This document shows positions 1 through 7,144 of a stretch of DNA of 26,651 bases, piece after piece. The notes under the pieces were generated by a model. It saw only the letters and a list, made by a program, of their open reading frames with translations. It was not told the origin of the DNA and did no database searches. A program made the translations under genes and the position numbers. Within the stretch, counting starts at the first letter, position 1, and each line of letters opens with the position of its first letter. This DNA comes from Rhodoluna sp. (GTDB lineage: Bacteria > Actinomycetota > Actinomycetes > Actinomycetales > Microbacteriaceae), in the NCBI GenBank assembly GCA_026393335.1, contig JAPLAJ010000106.1:1-26651 (forward strand). Direction: 5' to 3'.

Positions 1-300
1 AAAGCAAACAGTCTGCCATCAGAACTAAGTGGTGGTGAACAGCAAAGAATCGCCCTTGCTCGAGCAATCGTGAACAAGCCAGCAATTCTGCTTGCTGATG
101 AGCCAACTGGAAACCTAGATCCTGCAACAAGTGAAGGCATCATGGCTTTGCTTGAGCGTATCAACCTTGCAGGAACCACCATTGTTATGGCTACCCACGA
201 TGTTGGCATCGTGGATAGAGGTCGAAGAAGAGTTGTTGAACTAAGTCAGGGTCGAATCGTTAGAGACGAACGTAGCTCAGGTTATGGAATTGACCGATGA
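1..300 (+). CDS. ftsE: Cell-division ATP-binding protein FtsE (C-terminal part)
   Basis: This is the C-terminal 99 residues of an ABC ATPase whose start lies left of the window; the frame is open from base 1. It carries the ABC signature LSGGEQQR (residues 9-16 of the visible part), the Walker B stretch ILLADEPTGNLD and the switch histidine in ATHD. FtsE hydrolyses ATP at the cytoplasmic face of the division site and, through FtsX, controls peptidoglycan hydrolases (family knowledge). The assignment to FtsE rather than another ABC ATPase comes from the next gene, ftsX, whose ATG overlaps this stop codon as ATGA. That overlap implies translational coupling and equal output of the two partners. 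Confidence 0.93.
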   Translation, partial: KANSLPSELSGGEQQRIALARAIVNKPAILLADEPTGNLDPATSEGIMALLERINLAGTTIVMATHDVGIVDRGRRRVVELSQGRIVRDERSSGYGIDR

Positions 301-1211
301 GATTTAGTTTTGTTTTCAGTGAAATGGGTATAGCCATTAGGCGTAACCTGAGCATGATTGTCTCAGTAATCCTGGTTACCTTTATATCTCTCACCTTCGT
401 AGGAACAGCTGGCTTGTTACAGCAGCAAATCGGTTCCATGAAAACCTATTGGTATGACAAAGCACAGGTAGCGATATACCTTTGCACCAAGACATCTCCT
501 CAAGAAATCTGCCCGCAAGGTGAAGCTAGTAAAGATGTGCAGGGAACCATCACTGAAAGATTGAAATCAGAAACTCTAGCCCCATACATCGATAAGTATT
601 ACTTCGAGAACCACCAGCAGGCTTATGAAACCTTCCAGAAGGAATTCAAAGACAACTCAGTTGCAAAGTATGTTACCCCTGAACAGCTAAACGAAACCTT
701 CTGGGTAAACCTCAAAGACCCTAACCAAGCACCCATCATTATTGAAAGCTTCAACGGTCTAGCCGGGGTAGAAGAAGTAAAAGATCAGAGAACCTATCTA
801 GATCAAATCTTCAGCATGCTAAATATCGCTAGCCTTGCAGCCATCTCTATTGCAGGTCTAATGCTCTTCTCTGCTGCTCTTCTAATCTCAACCACAATCA
901 GACTCTCAGCTGTTATGCGAAGACGTGAGATTGGAATCATGAGACTAGTTGGAGCAAGTAACTTCTACATCCAACTGCCATTCATCCTCGAGGGAGTGGT
1001 TGCTGGAGTAATAGGTAGCTTGCTATCAGGAGCAGCCATCATCGGTATCGTCCAGTTCTTTGTTCAAGGCTTCCTAGCCAACCAACTGCCTTTCACCACC
1101 TTTGTTGGTTTAGGCGATGCTCTAGCTCTATTACCAGGGCTTGTTCTGGTTGGAGCAGGGCTAGCAGCCATAGCTGCTGCCACATCTATTAGAAGATATT
1201 TGCGCGTTTAG
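297..1211 (+). CDS. ftsX: Cell-division permease-like protein FtsX
   Basis: This 304-residue protein has the FtsX plan: a short cytoplasmic N-terminus, one transmembrane helix (about residues 20-45), an extracellular domain (about 50-170), then three more helices (about 175-205, 225-255, 265-300). The stretch MRRREIGIMRLVGAS between helices 2 and 3 is the typical cytoplasmic coupling segment that touches FtsE. Two cysteines in the extracellular domain (in LCTK and EICP) could form a disulfide, which is inference. FtsX does not transport; it passes ATPase-driven movement to cell-wall hydrolases outside (family knowledge). The start overlaps the ftsE stop by 4 nt. smpB follows 60 nt later, the usual actinobacterial order. 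Confidence 0.95.
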   Translation: MRFSFVFSEMGIAIRRNLSMIVSVILVTFISLTFVGTAGLLQQQIGSMKTYWYDKAQVAIYLCTKTSPQEICPQGEASKDVQGTITERLKSETLAPYIDKYYFENHQQAYETFQKEFKDNSVAKYVTPEQLNETFWVNLKDPNQAPIIIESFNGLAGVEEVKDQRTYLDQIFSMLNIASLAAISIAGLMLFSAALLISTTIRLSAVMRRREIGIMRLVGASNFYIQLPFILEGVVAGVIGSLLSGAAIIGIVQFFVQGFLANQLPFTTFVGLGDALALLPGLVLVGAGLAAIAAATSIRRYLRV

Positions 1212-1271
1212 AGTTAGACTGATTGGCTGTCTTGATATACAAGACATTATTTATCTATTCAGGAGAACATC

Positions 1272-1745
1272 GTGCCTAGAGAGCGTGGCGAGAAGGTAGT
1301 TGCCACTAATCGTAAAGCCCGACACGACTACGCAATCGAAGACGTGTTTGAGGCTGGCATTGTCCTAACCGGAACAGAAGTAAAGTCTCTTCGAGAGGGC
1401 CGAGCAAGCCTTGTTGATGGCTATGCCAGCATCGATAACGGTGAAGCCTGGCTTGAGAATGTCCATATTCCTGAATACTTTCAGGGCACCTGGAATAACC
1501 ACAACACCAGAAGAAAGAGGAAACTCCTTCTTCACCGCTCAGAAATCTATAAGCTCTCCGGCAAGATCAAGGAATCAGGTTTCACCCTGATTCCGCTATC
1601 TCTTTACTTCAAAGACGGCAGAGCCAAGGTAGAACTAGCTCTTGCCAAGGGTAAGCGTGAGTACGACAAGCGTCAGACCCTCAAAGAGCAGCAGGACACT
1701 AGAGAAGCTGCCAGAGCGATGTCAACAAAAGGCAAAGACTGGTAA
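1272..1745 (+). CDS. smpB: SsrA-binding protein SmpB
   Basis: The protein has 157 residues, normal for SmpB. Diagnostic stretches are NRKARHDYAIED near the N-terminus, GTEVKSLREGRASL (about residues 35-48), the PL..YFKDGRAKVELALAKGKREYDKR segment and the basic C-terminal tail ending AMSTKGKDW, which reads the empty mRNA channel of the ribosome. SmpB delivers alanyl-tmRNA to stalled ribosomes (family knowledge). The GTG start is chosen because AGGAGA lies 5 nt upstream. A possible own -10 box, TAGACT at 1215-1220, lies just after the ftsX stop. The tmRNA gene follows 100 nt downstream, so both components of trans-translation are adjacent. Confidence 0.96.
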   Translation: MPRERGEKVVATNRKARHDYAIEDVFEAGIVLTGTEVKSLREGRASLVDGYASIDNGEAWLENVHIPEYFQGTWNNHNTRRKRKLLLHRSEIYKLSGKIKESGFTLIPLSLYFKDGRAKVELALAKGKREYDKRQTLKEQQDTREAARAMSTKGKDW

Positions 1746-1809
1746 TTCTTTGTGAATAGGGGAATAAATCCTCTACAAGCATTGTTTCTATAACTAGATG
1801 GCTTTAGAG

Positions 1810-1840
1810 TTGTCTAGCCTGCAAGGGTAATTGGTAACTA
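1810..1840 (+). promoter_or_regulatory. Candidate promoter of the tmRNA gene
   Basis: TTGTCT (1810-1815) and GTAACT/TAACTA (1834-1840) are spaced 18-19 nt, and the -10 ends 5-6 nt before the mature tmRNA 5' end at 1846. The match to consensus is partial, and tmRNA is normally also processed, so this is a position-based suggestion. Confidence 0.35.
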
Positions 1841-1845
1841 AATAT

Positions 1846-2219
1846 GGGGATGATCGGTTTCGACAAGGTATCTTGATGCGAAAAGAAGCGGGTCGTGAAT
1901 GCAGCGTCAACACGTAAATGTCCGTTGCAAAATATAGGTGCTAAATCTAAAAGCACTGACTTCGCCCTAGCTGCTTAATAGCGCTAGCCCGAAGTCCGTT
2001 AGTCCAACATTAGATTTCGTGTTGGGTCCTAGCGTCATTTAGAAATCTAGCTGCGAAGTTACGCCTTAGGGCTTCGCGGGACTTTTACTCAGGCTGGGCT
2101 AGTCGGTTTAGTCGCTTCGTGCAAAAACCGTAGCCGAGAAAATCATTAGTGAAGCTACACCCGTAGAAGAGTTCGTTTCGATGTCATGGACGGGGGTTCG
2201 ATTCCCCCCATCTCCACCA
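1846..2219 (+). ncRNA. ssrA: tmRNA (ssrA), tag peptide AKSKSTDFALAA
   Basis: The RNA rescues stalled ribosomes by acting as alanyl-tRNA and then as a short mRNA. The 5' end GGGGATG pairs with CATCTCC just before the 3' ACCA, giving a 7-bp acceptor stem with the G3-U pair recognised by alanyl-tRNA synthetase. The T-arm is visible as CGGGGGTTCGATTCCCCC. CCA is encoded. The resume codon is GCT at 1940, and the open frame to 1975 encodes AKSKSTDFALAA, followed by tandem stops TAA TAG (1976-1981). The tag ends in ALAA like other actinobacterial tags. The length of 374 nt is normal for a one-piece tmRNA. The gene sits directly downstream of smpB. Confidence 0.97.
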
Positions 2220-2232
2220 ATTTAATCAAAAG

Positions 2233-2253
2233 CCCCTAGCCATAGGGGTTTTT
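2233..2253 (+). terminator. Rho-independent terminator of ssrA
   Basis: CCCCTA (2233-2238) pairs with TAGGGG (2243-2248) around a GCCA loop. It is preceded by AAAAG and followed by five T residues, so the stem can extend by A-U pairs. It starts 14 nt after the tmRNA 3' end. Confidence 0.9.
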
Positions 2254-2317
2254 GTGTTTAACCATTCGGCAACAGTAAGATTCTTGTAATTATTTCAGAT
2301 CACAGGTTGGGGTAAAA

Positions 2318-2611
2318 ATGGATTTGAGCGTTGCAGTTTTTCTTCTTGTCATTGTTGGACTGCTTTTGTGGCTACCACTAATTGGTAAAAAATGGTCTGC
2401 AATTATTTCTTACATACTCTTCGGCTCATGGTTCGGCTTAGGCGCATTTGCTGGTTTTGACTCATTGAGCAAACCTCCCGCAGGTGCCAGCCATCAATTT
2501 GCTGTTGCATTCCTATTGGTGGCAGCTTTTGGCGCTGCCATGGTTCTGTTGACTTACCTGGTTTATCGTCACCGCCAACGAAAGTCAGTAGGGCCATCAC
2601 GAGACCTGTGA
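2318..2611 (+). CDS. Small membrane protein of unknown function
   Basis: I do not recognise a family. The 97-residue product has three hydrophobic segments (about residues 3-22, 27-48 and 60-83) and a basic C-terminal tail (YRHRQRKS), which should lie in the cytoplasm. The start is supported by AGGTTGGGG 5 nt upstream of the ATG. It follows the tmRNA terminator and precedes the disrupted gene at 2677 by 65 nt on the same strand, without a clear terminator between them. The length and hydrophobic pattern argue for a real gene, but no function can be inferred. Confidence 0.7.
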   Translation: MDLSVAVFLLVIVGLLLWLPLIGKKWSAIISYILFGSWFGLGAFAGFDSLSKPPAGASHQFAVAFLLVAAFGAAMVLLTYLVYRHRQRKSVGPSRDL

Positions 2612-2676
2612 CTTCGAGTTCAACATGTTCAGAAAAGTTCCCATCTGTCTCTAAGCCCAAGGCCTAGGCTTGCATT

Positions 2677-3637
2677 ATGACTATTGGGGCTAACAGTAAT
2701 CGCGATGAACTTGTCAGGACTTTGCGGGGGATGCAATTTAGCAAACTAAATCTTGGATTTCTCAAAGGAGAAGACTTAGATGGAAAGCAAAGAGAAGGTT
2801 ACGACAAGTACGGCAAATACCAGATTAGGTTTGGTTGGGGTATTGGAGCAATTCTTGCTGGTCTTGCCGCAGCCGCTATGTTCTATGCCTTCTTTCCACG
2901 AAATCGTTACTACACTTACGACGATCCAGATTTTGTCTGGATAAGAGAGAACGTCTATTGGCTAATACCAATTTGGGCGGTACCTGCATATTTTCTTTGG
3001 AAGGCCAACCGAAAGGTTGAAGATAAAGAATCAAGCTTTCTTTCTGATGCAGTTGCTAAGAACGGGCTTGTTGTTTTACCTGGTGGAACACATTTTCCAG
3101 GCGACTTGGTCACCAATCTGAATCGCCAGCTTATGAACTATTACACAAGTGTGGGCACAACGTTTGAATCTGCTTTCGCATTGAAGTATGACGATGAAAA
3201 TGGGGACAGCGTTCGAATCTGCTTTTGCGTTGAAATATGACAAAGGCATCAGAGTGGCATTTGGTTTATCTTCTCTATGGTGGGACGCAAGCTCTAGCGT
3301 TGGAACTAATCGAGGGCTTATACCTTCTGAATCCTTGTTTGTTTATGTAGCTGTTCCTGAGCTAACAAATGATTTTATTTACGTCAATCCCAGTCAGCCA
3401 CCAAATTGGAAAGAGCTTCCGGCAATGAATGAGAAGGCTAAGGAAGTGCTGATCAACTTGGCGAAGCGGTATGCCGTTGTAATTGGCGGAGGCGGCATTG
3501 GCGTGGGCTTGGCTAAGGACTCAACTAATGGGATGCAAACCTCTTTGCGCGCAGACATGAAGAGCCCATCTGGCTGGAGCGCTTGTTATGGGCTGTTGAG
3601 CGAAGAAGTGGCTGACATCATTCAAGGCCTTGAATAA
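2677..3637 (+). pseudogene. Membrane-anchored unknown protein, frame-shifted by an internal duplication
   Basis: The first frame (2677-3240) encodes a cytoplasmic N-terminus with charged residues, two hydrophobic segments (about residues 52-75 and 93-112) and the start of a C-terminal domain. The second frame (3188-3637) continues that domain to the end. The join is a 42-nt near-repeat (3151-3192 and 3200-3241) offset by 49 nt, so the reading frame moves by +1. Both copies encode ..G T x F E S A F A L K Y D, in different frames. Read as one gene the product would be about 300 residues. No family recognised. There is no Shine-Dalgarno sequence; a -10-like TAGGCT ends 6 nt before the ATG, suggesting a leaderless mRNA. 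Alternatives are a chimeric assembly of two strain alleles, programmed frameshifting, or two genuine overlapping genes. Confidence 0.6.
3151..3241 (+). repeat. Tandem 42-nt near-identical repeat causing a frameshift
   Basis: The copies are 3151-3192 and 3200-3241, with a 7-nt spacer. They differ at seven positions. Five are synonymous third-codon changes; the other two are first-position changes (Val to Met, Thr to Ala). The codon phase is conserved within each copy, but the copies are out of phase with each other. Confidence 0.9.
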
Positions 3638-3743
3638 AGATTCCTTCAGTGTGATTGTCAGATTCACCTATTCTGGGACATAACCAATGTATGACCTTCA
3701 TTAATGAGATGTGGGGACCAGGAAGTTTTAGAGGGGAGTAGCC

Positions 3744-4247
3744 ATGGATCAAGACAAATTCGTTGCTACATTCCGCTCTCATCTTCAAGACATCTCAAAA
3801 TACCTAACTAGACGTGTAGAGCTAAGCCAAGTAGAGGATCTAGCGAGCGAGATATTCGAAATAGCTTGGCGTAAGCGAGAATCTTGCCCAGAAGGCTTTG
3901 AACTTGCTTGGCTATACAAAATCGCCGGCTTTGTGGTTTCAAATCACAGGAAGAAGATTTCTCGAAGAGTAGTTCTATTGCCTCTCTTAGATAACGACTT
4001 GTCTGCACCTTCTGCTGAAGATGTTGCACTGGACGGGTCGGGTATTGCAATAGCTTTTGGATTGCTTTCTCCTAAGGACAGGCAAATACTCTCCCTTCTT
4101 GTCTTTGAGCAACTCAGTGTCAAAGAGATCTCTGTTGTCATTGGTGCGACAGAAAACAGCACAAGCCAGAGACTCAAGAGGGCAAGAGAAAGATTAGCCA
4201 AGCATCTTGGTGATCAACTGTCAGAAACACAGAGTGGAGGACATTAA
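3744..4247 (+). CDS. RNA polymerase sigma factor, ECF (sigma-70 family) type
   Basis: At 167 residues it fits an ECF sigma factor. Region 2 spans about residues 8-75, with EDLASEIFEIAWRK at 31-44 and a basic stretch SNHRKKISRR (66-75). Region 4 spans about 105-155, with LSPKDRQILSLLVFEQLSVKEIS and the recognition-helix stretch STSQRLKRARERLAKHL. There is no region 3, as expected. It should direct RNA polymerase to a small set of promoters. The start is supported by GAGGGGAG 5 nt upstream. The next gene begins 6 nt after the stop and encodes a single-pass membrane protein, the usual place for an anti-sigma factor. The ECF subgroup and the triggering signal cannot be told from sequence alone. 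Confidence 0.9.
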   Translation: MDQDKFVATFRSHLQDISKYLTRRVELSQVEDLASEIFEIAWRKRESCPEGFELAWLYKIAGFVVSNHRKKISRRVVLLPLLDNDLSAPSAEDVALDGSGIAIAFGLLSPKDRQILSLLVFEQLSVKEISVVIGATENSTSQRLKRARERLAKHLGDQLSETQSGGH

Positions 4248-4253
4248 CTAGAT

Positions 4254-4970
4254 ATGAAGAACAAGTTTGAAGATGATGAACTTCTTTCGAAGTTGAGCAA
4301 AGCAGCCAGAGAGCCTAAAGCCCCAAAGCTTAGTGACGCAATTATTTACTCTGCTGTAGATACTGACCTGAAGTATGGTCCAAGAAAGTTAGCAACACCT
4401 AGGTTGCTAGTGAGCCTCGTTGGTGGAGCTCTTATCTTTGGAACCGTATTTGTTGTAACCAGCCCTGGGAAAATAGGAACAAAGATACTGGCTGGCATTG
4501 GTGGAACTACCACCGACTCCAGCTTTTTGATGGTGCAGGGCAATTTAGAAATAAGTGAGTTTGACTTACTCGTTCGTAACTGGGGATCTCTAGCTGAGTT
4601 TGGGCAAAGCGCTGTTGGTAATTACGTTTCAAACAAGCCAACTGAATATGTTGATGAAATCTGGCGAGGACAGGGCGGATATAATGCCGACATGGTTTGG
4701 GTATTTGCCGTTACAGACGCTGTTTACATCCCAAATCAAACCAATGGGTCGTCAATCAACCGAATGTTTTCCGAAGAGAACCTAAAGAAGTACAGCAAGG
4801 AAATTGCCTCGAGATCTGATGCAGATGGAATTCGTCTTCTGATTCAAGGCAGCAATGACAAGCTCTATCCACTAGTAATTCCAGAGAACAACGAACCAGG
4901 AAGCTTTTACAAGCAGATTTTAGAAATGCTTGAAAGCGACACGTTTACCAAAGTTCCAAATTTTAATTAA
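4254..4970 (+). CDS. Single-pass membrane protein, probable anti-sigma partner
   Basis: This 238-residue protein has a polar N-terminal segment of about 50 residues, one transmembrane helix (about 51-70, LLVSLVGGALIFGTVFVVTS) and an extracellular part of about 165 residues. That topology fits an anti-sigma factor holding the upstream sigma factor at the membrane until an outside signal releases it. No zinc-binding HxxxCxxC motif is present, so it is not a standard ZAS-type anti-sigma. The assignment rests on position (6 nt after the sigma gene, SD-like GGAGG before the sigma stop) and topology. The broken gene at 4989 follows 18 nt later on the same strand, so the three are probably one transcript. 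Confidence 0.65.
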   Translation: MKNKFEDDELLSKLSKAAREPKAPKLSDAIIYSAVDTDLKYGPRKLATPRLLVSLVGGALIFGTVFVVTSPGKIGTKILAGIGGTTTDSSFLMVQGNLEISEFDLLVRNWGSLAEFGQSAVGNYVSNKPTEYVDEIWRGQGGYNADMVWVFAVTDAVYIPNQTNGSSINRMFSEENLKKYSKEIASRSDADGIRLLIQGSNDKLYPLVIPENNEPGSFYKQILEMLESDTFTKVPNFN

Positions 4971-4988
4971 TTATTTCGAGGGGAAATT

Positions 4989-5546
4989 ATGTTTGCACTA
5001 AAGCTACGCAAAGTTCTGGTCTTTGTAATTCCAATACTTCTAGTAATCTGAGGTGGATTCGCTTTGTATCAGAAGTCCAGAGTCGATCTTCAGAATAGGG
5101 GCCCTTTTTCTGACGTGCTCAAAGGTGCTGCTGAAGATCTGATAACTTCCGGAATCGGAAACTCCTTGAAGGATGACCCGTGGTTCACTAAAACAGATCT
5201 CCATGCTTTGAGCTTCTTCACGGTTGCAGAGGGGAACTTGAACGTCATTCTTCGAAATGAGTCGTCGGATAGCTTCTTTACGGTCACGGAACCCAAGTTT
5301 ATGAGGAAAGCCGGATTCAAAACTTTATCGGAGGAAACAGAGATGTGTTTGCTTTCTGCCGTCCTGAGAATATCAAATATTCTTGTTCTCGCTTCTGATA
5401 AAAACCTCTACCACTTTGACCCCTACTACGGTTGTGCTTCCAGCCATTGGGAATACATAAAGCAGTTGGATGCTGCCACTGAACAAGTTCAATACAACAA
5501 ACTTTTGATTCATCCTGAATTCGATAGTTCCATTAGGACCCAGTAG
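4989..5546 (+). pseudogene. Membrane-anchored unknown protein interrupted by an in-frame TGA
   Basis: Read from the ATG at 4989 (SD-like GAGGGG upstream), the frame encodes a basic start and a hydrophobic helix, then meets TGA at codon 21 (5049-5051). The same frame continues open to the TAG at 5544-5546 and encodes a soluble domain of about 165 residues with three cysteines. With a sense codon at position 21 this would be an ordinary single-pass protein of 185 residues. The TGA overlaps GAGGTGG (5050-5056), which stands 7 nt before a TTG at 5064, so ribosomes might restart there and make a 160-residue form without the anchor. Options are a recent nonsense mutation, translational restart, readthrough or a sequencing error. 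No family recognised; position suggests a role with the sigma/anti-sigma pair. Confidence 0.65.
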
Positions 5547-5586
5547 CTTCTCTAGTTCAAGTTAGAGGTACTACTAACCTTTACGT

Positions 5587-6138
5587 ATGAGTACTTTTAC
5601 TGATCGCAACAATTCAGCGCTACTAGTTATAGATGTTCAAGTTGGGGTAATGGCTGAAGCCTTTGAACGCGAAAGCAAGATAGCCAACATGGCTAAGGCT
5701 ATTGATAAGGCAAGAGCAGAAGGTGCTCCAGTTATTTGGGTTCAGCATTCTGATGAAGAGCTTGTTCTTGAAAGTGCTGAGTGGGAAATCGTCTCAGAGT
5801 TATCTCCAATTGCAAGCGAACCTAAGGTTAGAAAAACCTTTAGGTCTTCATTTGTAGAGACCAATCTTGAAGATGTTCTTAGCTCTCTAGGTGTTTCACA
5901 TATCTTTGTCTGTGGGGCTGAAACTAATAACTGTGTTAGACACACATCTCATACCGCTCTGGAGATGGGCTATGACCTGACTCTGATCTCAGATGCTCAC
6001 ACCACCACTGGCTTTGAGTGGAATGGCTACATCGTTGATGCTGCAAGGGTTATTGATGAGCAGAACACAAACTTTATGGGGTATTCCCTTCCTGGTAGAA
6101 CTGCTCAGTCAGTATCTGTTACCGAACTTTCCTTCTAG
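5587..6138 (+). CDS. Isochorismatase-family cysteine hydrolase
   Basis: The 183-residue product has the complete catalytic triad of this family: Asp16 in LLVIDVQ, Lys83 in VRKTFRSSF and Cys116 in GAETNNCVRHTS. The cis-peptide region before the cysteine (GAETN) is also typical. Such enzymes hydrolyse amides or vinyl ethers (nicotinamide, isochorismate, carbamoylsarcosine and others). The substrate cannot be read from the sequence. There is no Shine-Dalgarno sequence before the ATG; a -10-like TAACCT (5575-5580) ends 6 nt upstream, so the mRNA may be leaderless. The heliorhodopsin gene begins 42 nt after the stop on the same strand with no terminator between, so co-transcription is possible. 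Confidence 0.92.
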   Translation: MSTFTDRNNSALLVIDVQVGVMAEAFERESKIANMAKAIDKARAEGAPVIWVQHSDEELVLESAEWEIVSELSPIASEPKVRKTFRSSFVETNLEDVLSSLGVSHIFVCGAETNNCVRHTSHTALEMGYDLTLISDAHTTTGFEWNGYIVDAARVIDEQNTNFMGYSLPGRTAQSVSVTELSF

Positions 6139-6180
6139 TTCCCAATAAACTGCTAAAGAACACTATGAAAGGTGATACCA

Positions 6181-7044
6181 ATGGCTAAAGCCGAAAAGAA
6201 AGCTGTGAAAGCAGCTGGCAAGATCAGTGAAAAAGGACTAACTAGATACAACCTAGTTGCAGGTCTATTGCACTTGTTCTCTGCAATCTCTCTAACTGCA
6301 ATTCTTGTGCAGGTCAAAGTACAGGGTTACTTCCCAGTTACAGCTACATACATGGATGGCCCTCCGGGATTCAAGCCTGGTGACACATTCACCCAAGGTG
6401 GCATGACTTACACCTTCCCTGAGCCTGTGACTGTTGAACTGTTCACAATCAACCTAGGTGGAGCAATCATTGCTTTCCTATTGCTATCAGCTATCTTCCA
6501 CTTCGCAATCATTTCGCCATTCTTCAAGAAGCGTTACTTTGATGGACTAGCTAATACACACAACTACTTCCGTTGGACTGAGTATGCGCTGTCATCTTCA
6601 ATCATGATCACAGCCATCATGCTGTTGAACGGTTTCACAGACTACGCAGGTCTAATCGCAGTATTCGCTGTGAATGCAAGCATGATTTTGTTCGGTGCAT
6701 TGCAGGAGAAGTACGAGAAGCCAGGTAACGGCAAGGCTCTTCCATTCATCATGGGATGTATGACCGGTATCGTTCCTTGGATTGTCATTGCTATTTCAGT
6801 AATACGTCCAGGCTACGAAGGTGCAGCCGAGATTCCAGGTTTCGTCTATGGAATCGTCGCTACCATCTTCATCGCATTCAACACCTTCGGTATCAACCAG
6901 GCTCTGCAGTACCGCCAGGTTGGTAAGTGGAAGGACTACCTATTCGGTGAGCGTGTATACATCACACTTAGCTTCGTAGCGAAGTCTCTTCTTGCATGGC
7001 AGGTATTCTCAGGAGCTATCATTCCTGCGCTTACCTCCCAGTAA
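6181..7044 (+). CDS. Heliorhodopsin (retinal-binding, inverted-topology rhodopsin)
   Basis: The 287-residue protein has seven hydrophobic helices and the heliorhodopsin landmarks: Schiff-base Lys268 in SFVAKSLLAWQ, the serine four residues earlier (S264), counter-ion Glu134 in FRWTEYALSSS, the conserved histidines H31 and H107, and the block NASMILFGALQEKY. The spacings H107-E134 (27) and E134-K268 (134) equal those I recall for the reference protein 48C12 (H80, E107, K241), while H31-H107 is 19 longer. The extra length is in the A-B loop (about residues 50-88), which forms the extracellular dimer-interface sheet in the family. Heliorhodopsins are slow-cycling and thought to be photosensory or regulatory, with the N-terminus inside the cell (family knowledge). 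The ATG at 6181 follows GAAAGGTGA; an upstream in-frame GTG is less likely. A hairpin terminator follows. Confidence 0.96.
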   Translation: MAKAEKKAVKAAGKISEKGLTRYNLVAGLLHLFSAISLTAILVQVKVQGYFPVTATYMDGPPGFKPGDTFTQGGMTYTFPEPVTVELFTINLGGAIIAFLLLSAIFHFAIISPFFKKRYFDGLANTHNYFRWTEYALSSSIMITAIMLLNGFTDYAGLIAVFAVNASMILFGALQEKYEKPGNGKALPFIMGCMTGIVPWIVIAISVIRPGYEGAAEIPGFVYGIVATIFIAFNTFGINQALQYRQVGKWKDYLFGERVYITLSFVAKSLLAWQVFSGAIIPALTSQ

Positions 7045-7060
7045 CAAACCATAGCTACAA

Positions 7061-7095
7061 GGCTCCATCCATTCCCGGATGGAGCCTTATAGTTT
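7061..7095 (+). terminator. Terminator after the heliorhodopsin gene
   Basis: A perfect 10-bp stem, GGCTCCATCC (7061-7070) with GGATGGAGCC (7077-7086), closes a 6-nt loop and is followed by TTATAGTTT. The T tract is interrupted, but the stem is strong and it lies 16 nt after the stop codon. Confidence 0.8.
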
Positions 7096-7144
7096 AACCA
7101 TCACTTATTTGAGTGTGTTTTTCGTTAGTACTAAGAGGGGGAAC

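Noticed and set aside
1229..1245. Inverted repeat GTCTTG-N5-CAAGAC between ftsX and smpB
   Set aside because: It has only 6-bp arms, no T tract and no link to a known regulator; chance is a sufficient explanation.
6181..7044. Type-1 proton-pumping rhodopsin
   Set aside because: The helix-C pump motif is absent, and the sequence carries heliorhodopsin landmarks instead (RWTEY, SFVAK, NASMILFG).
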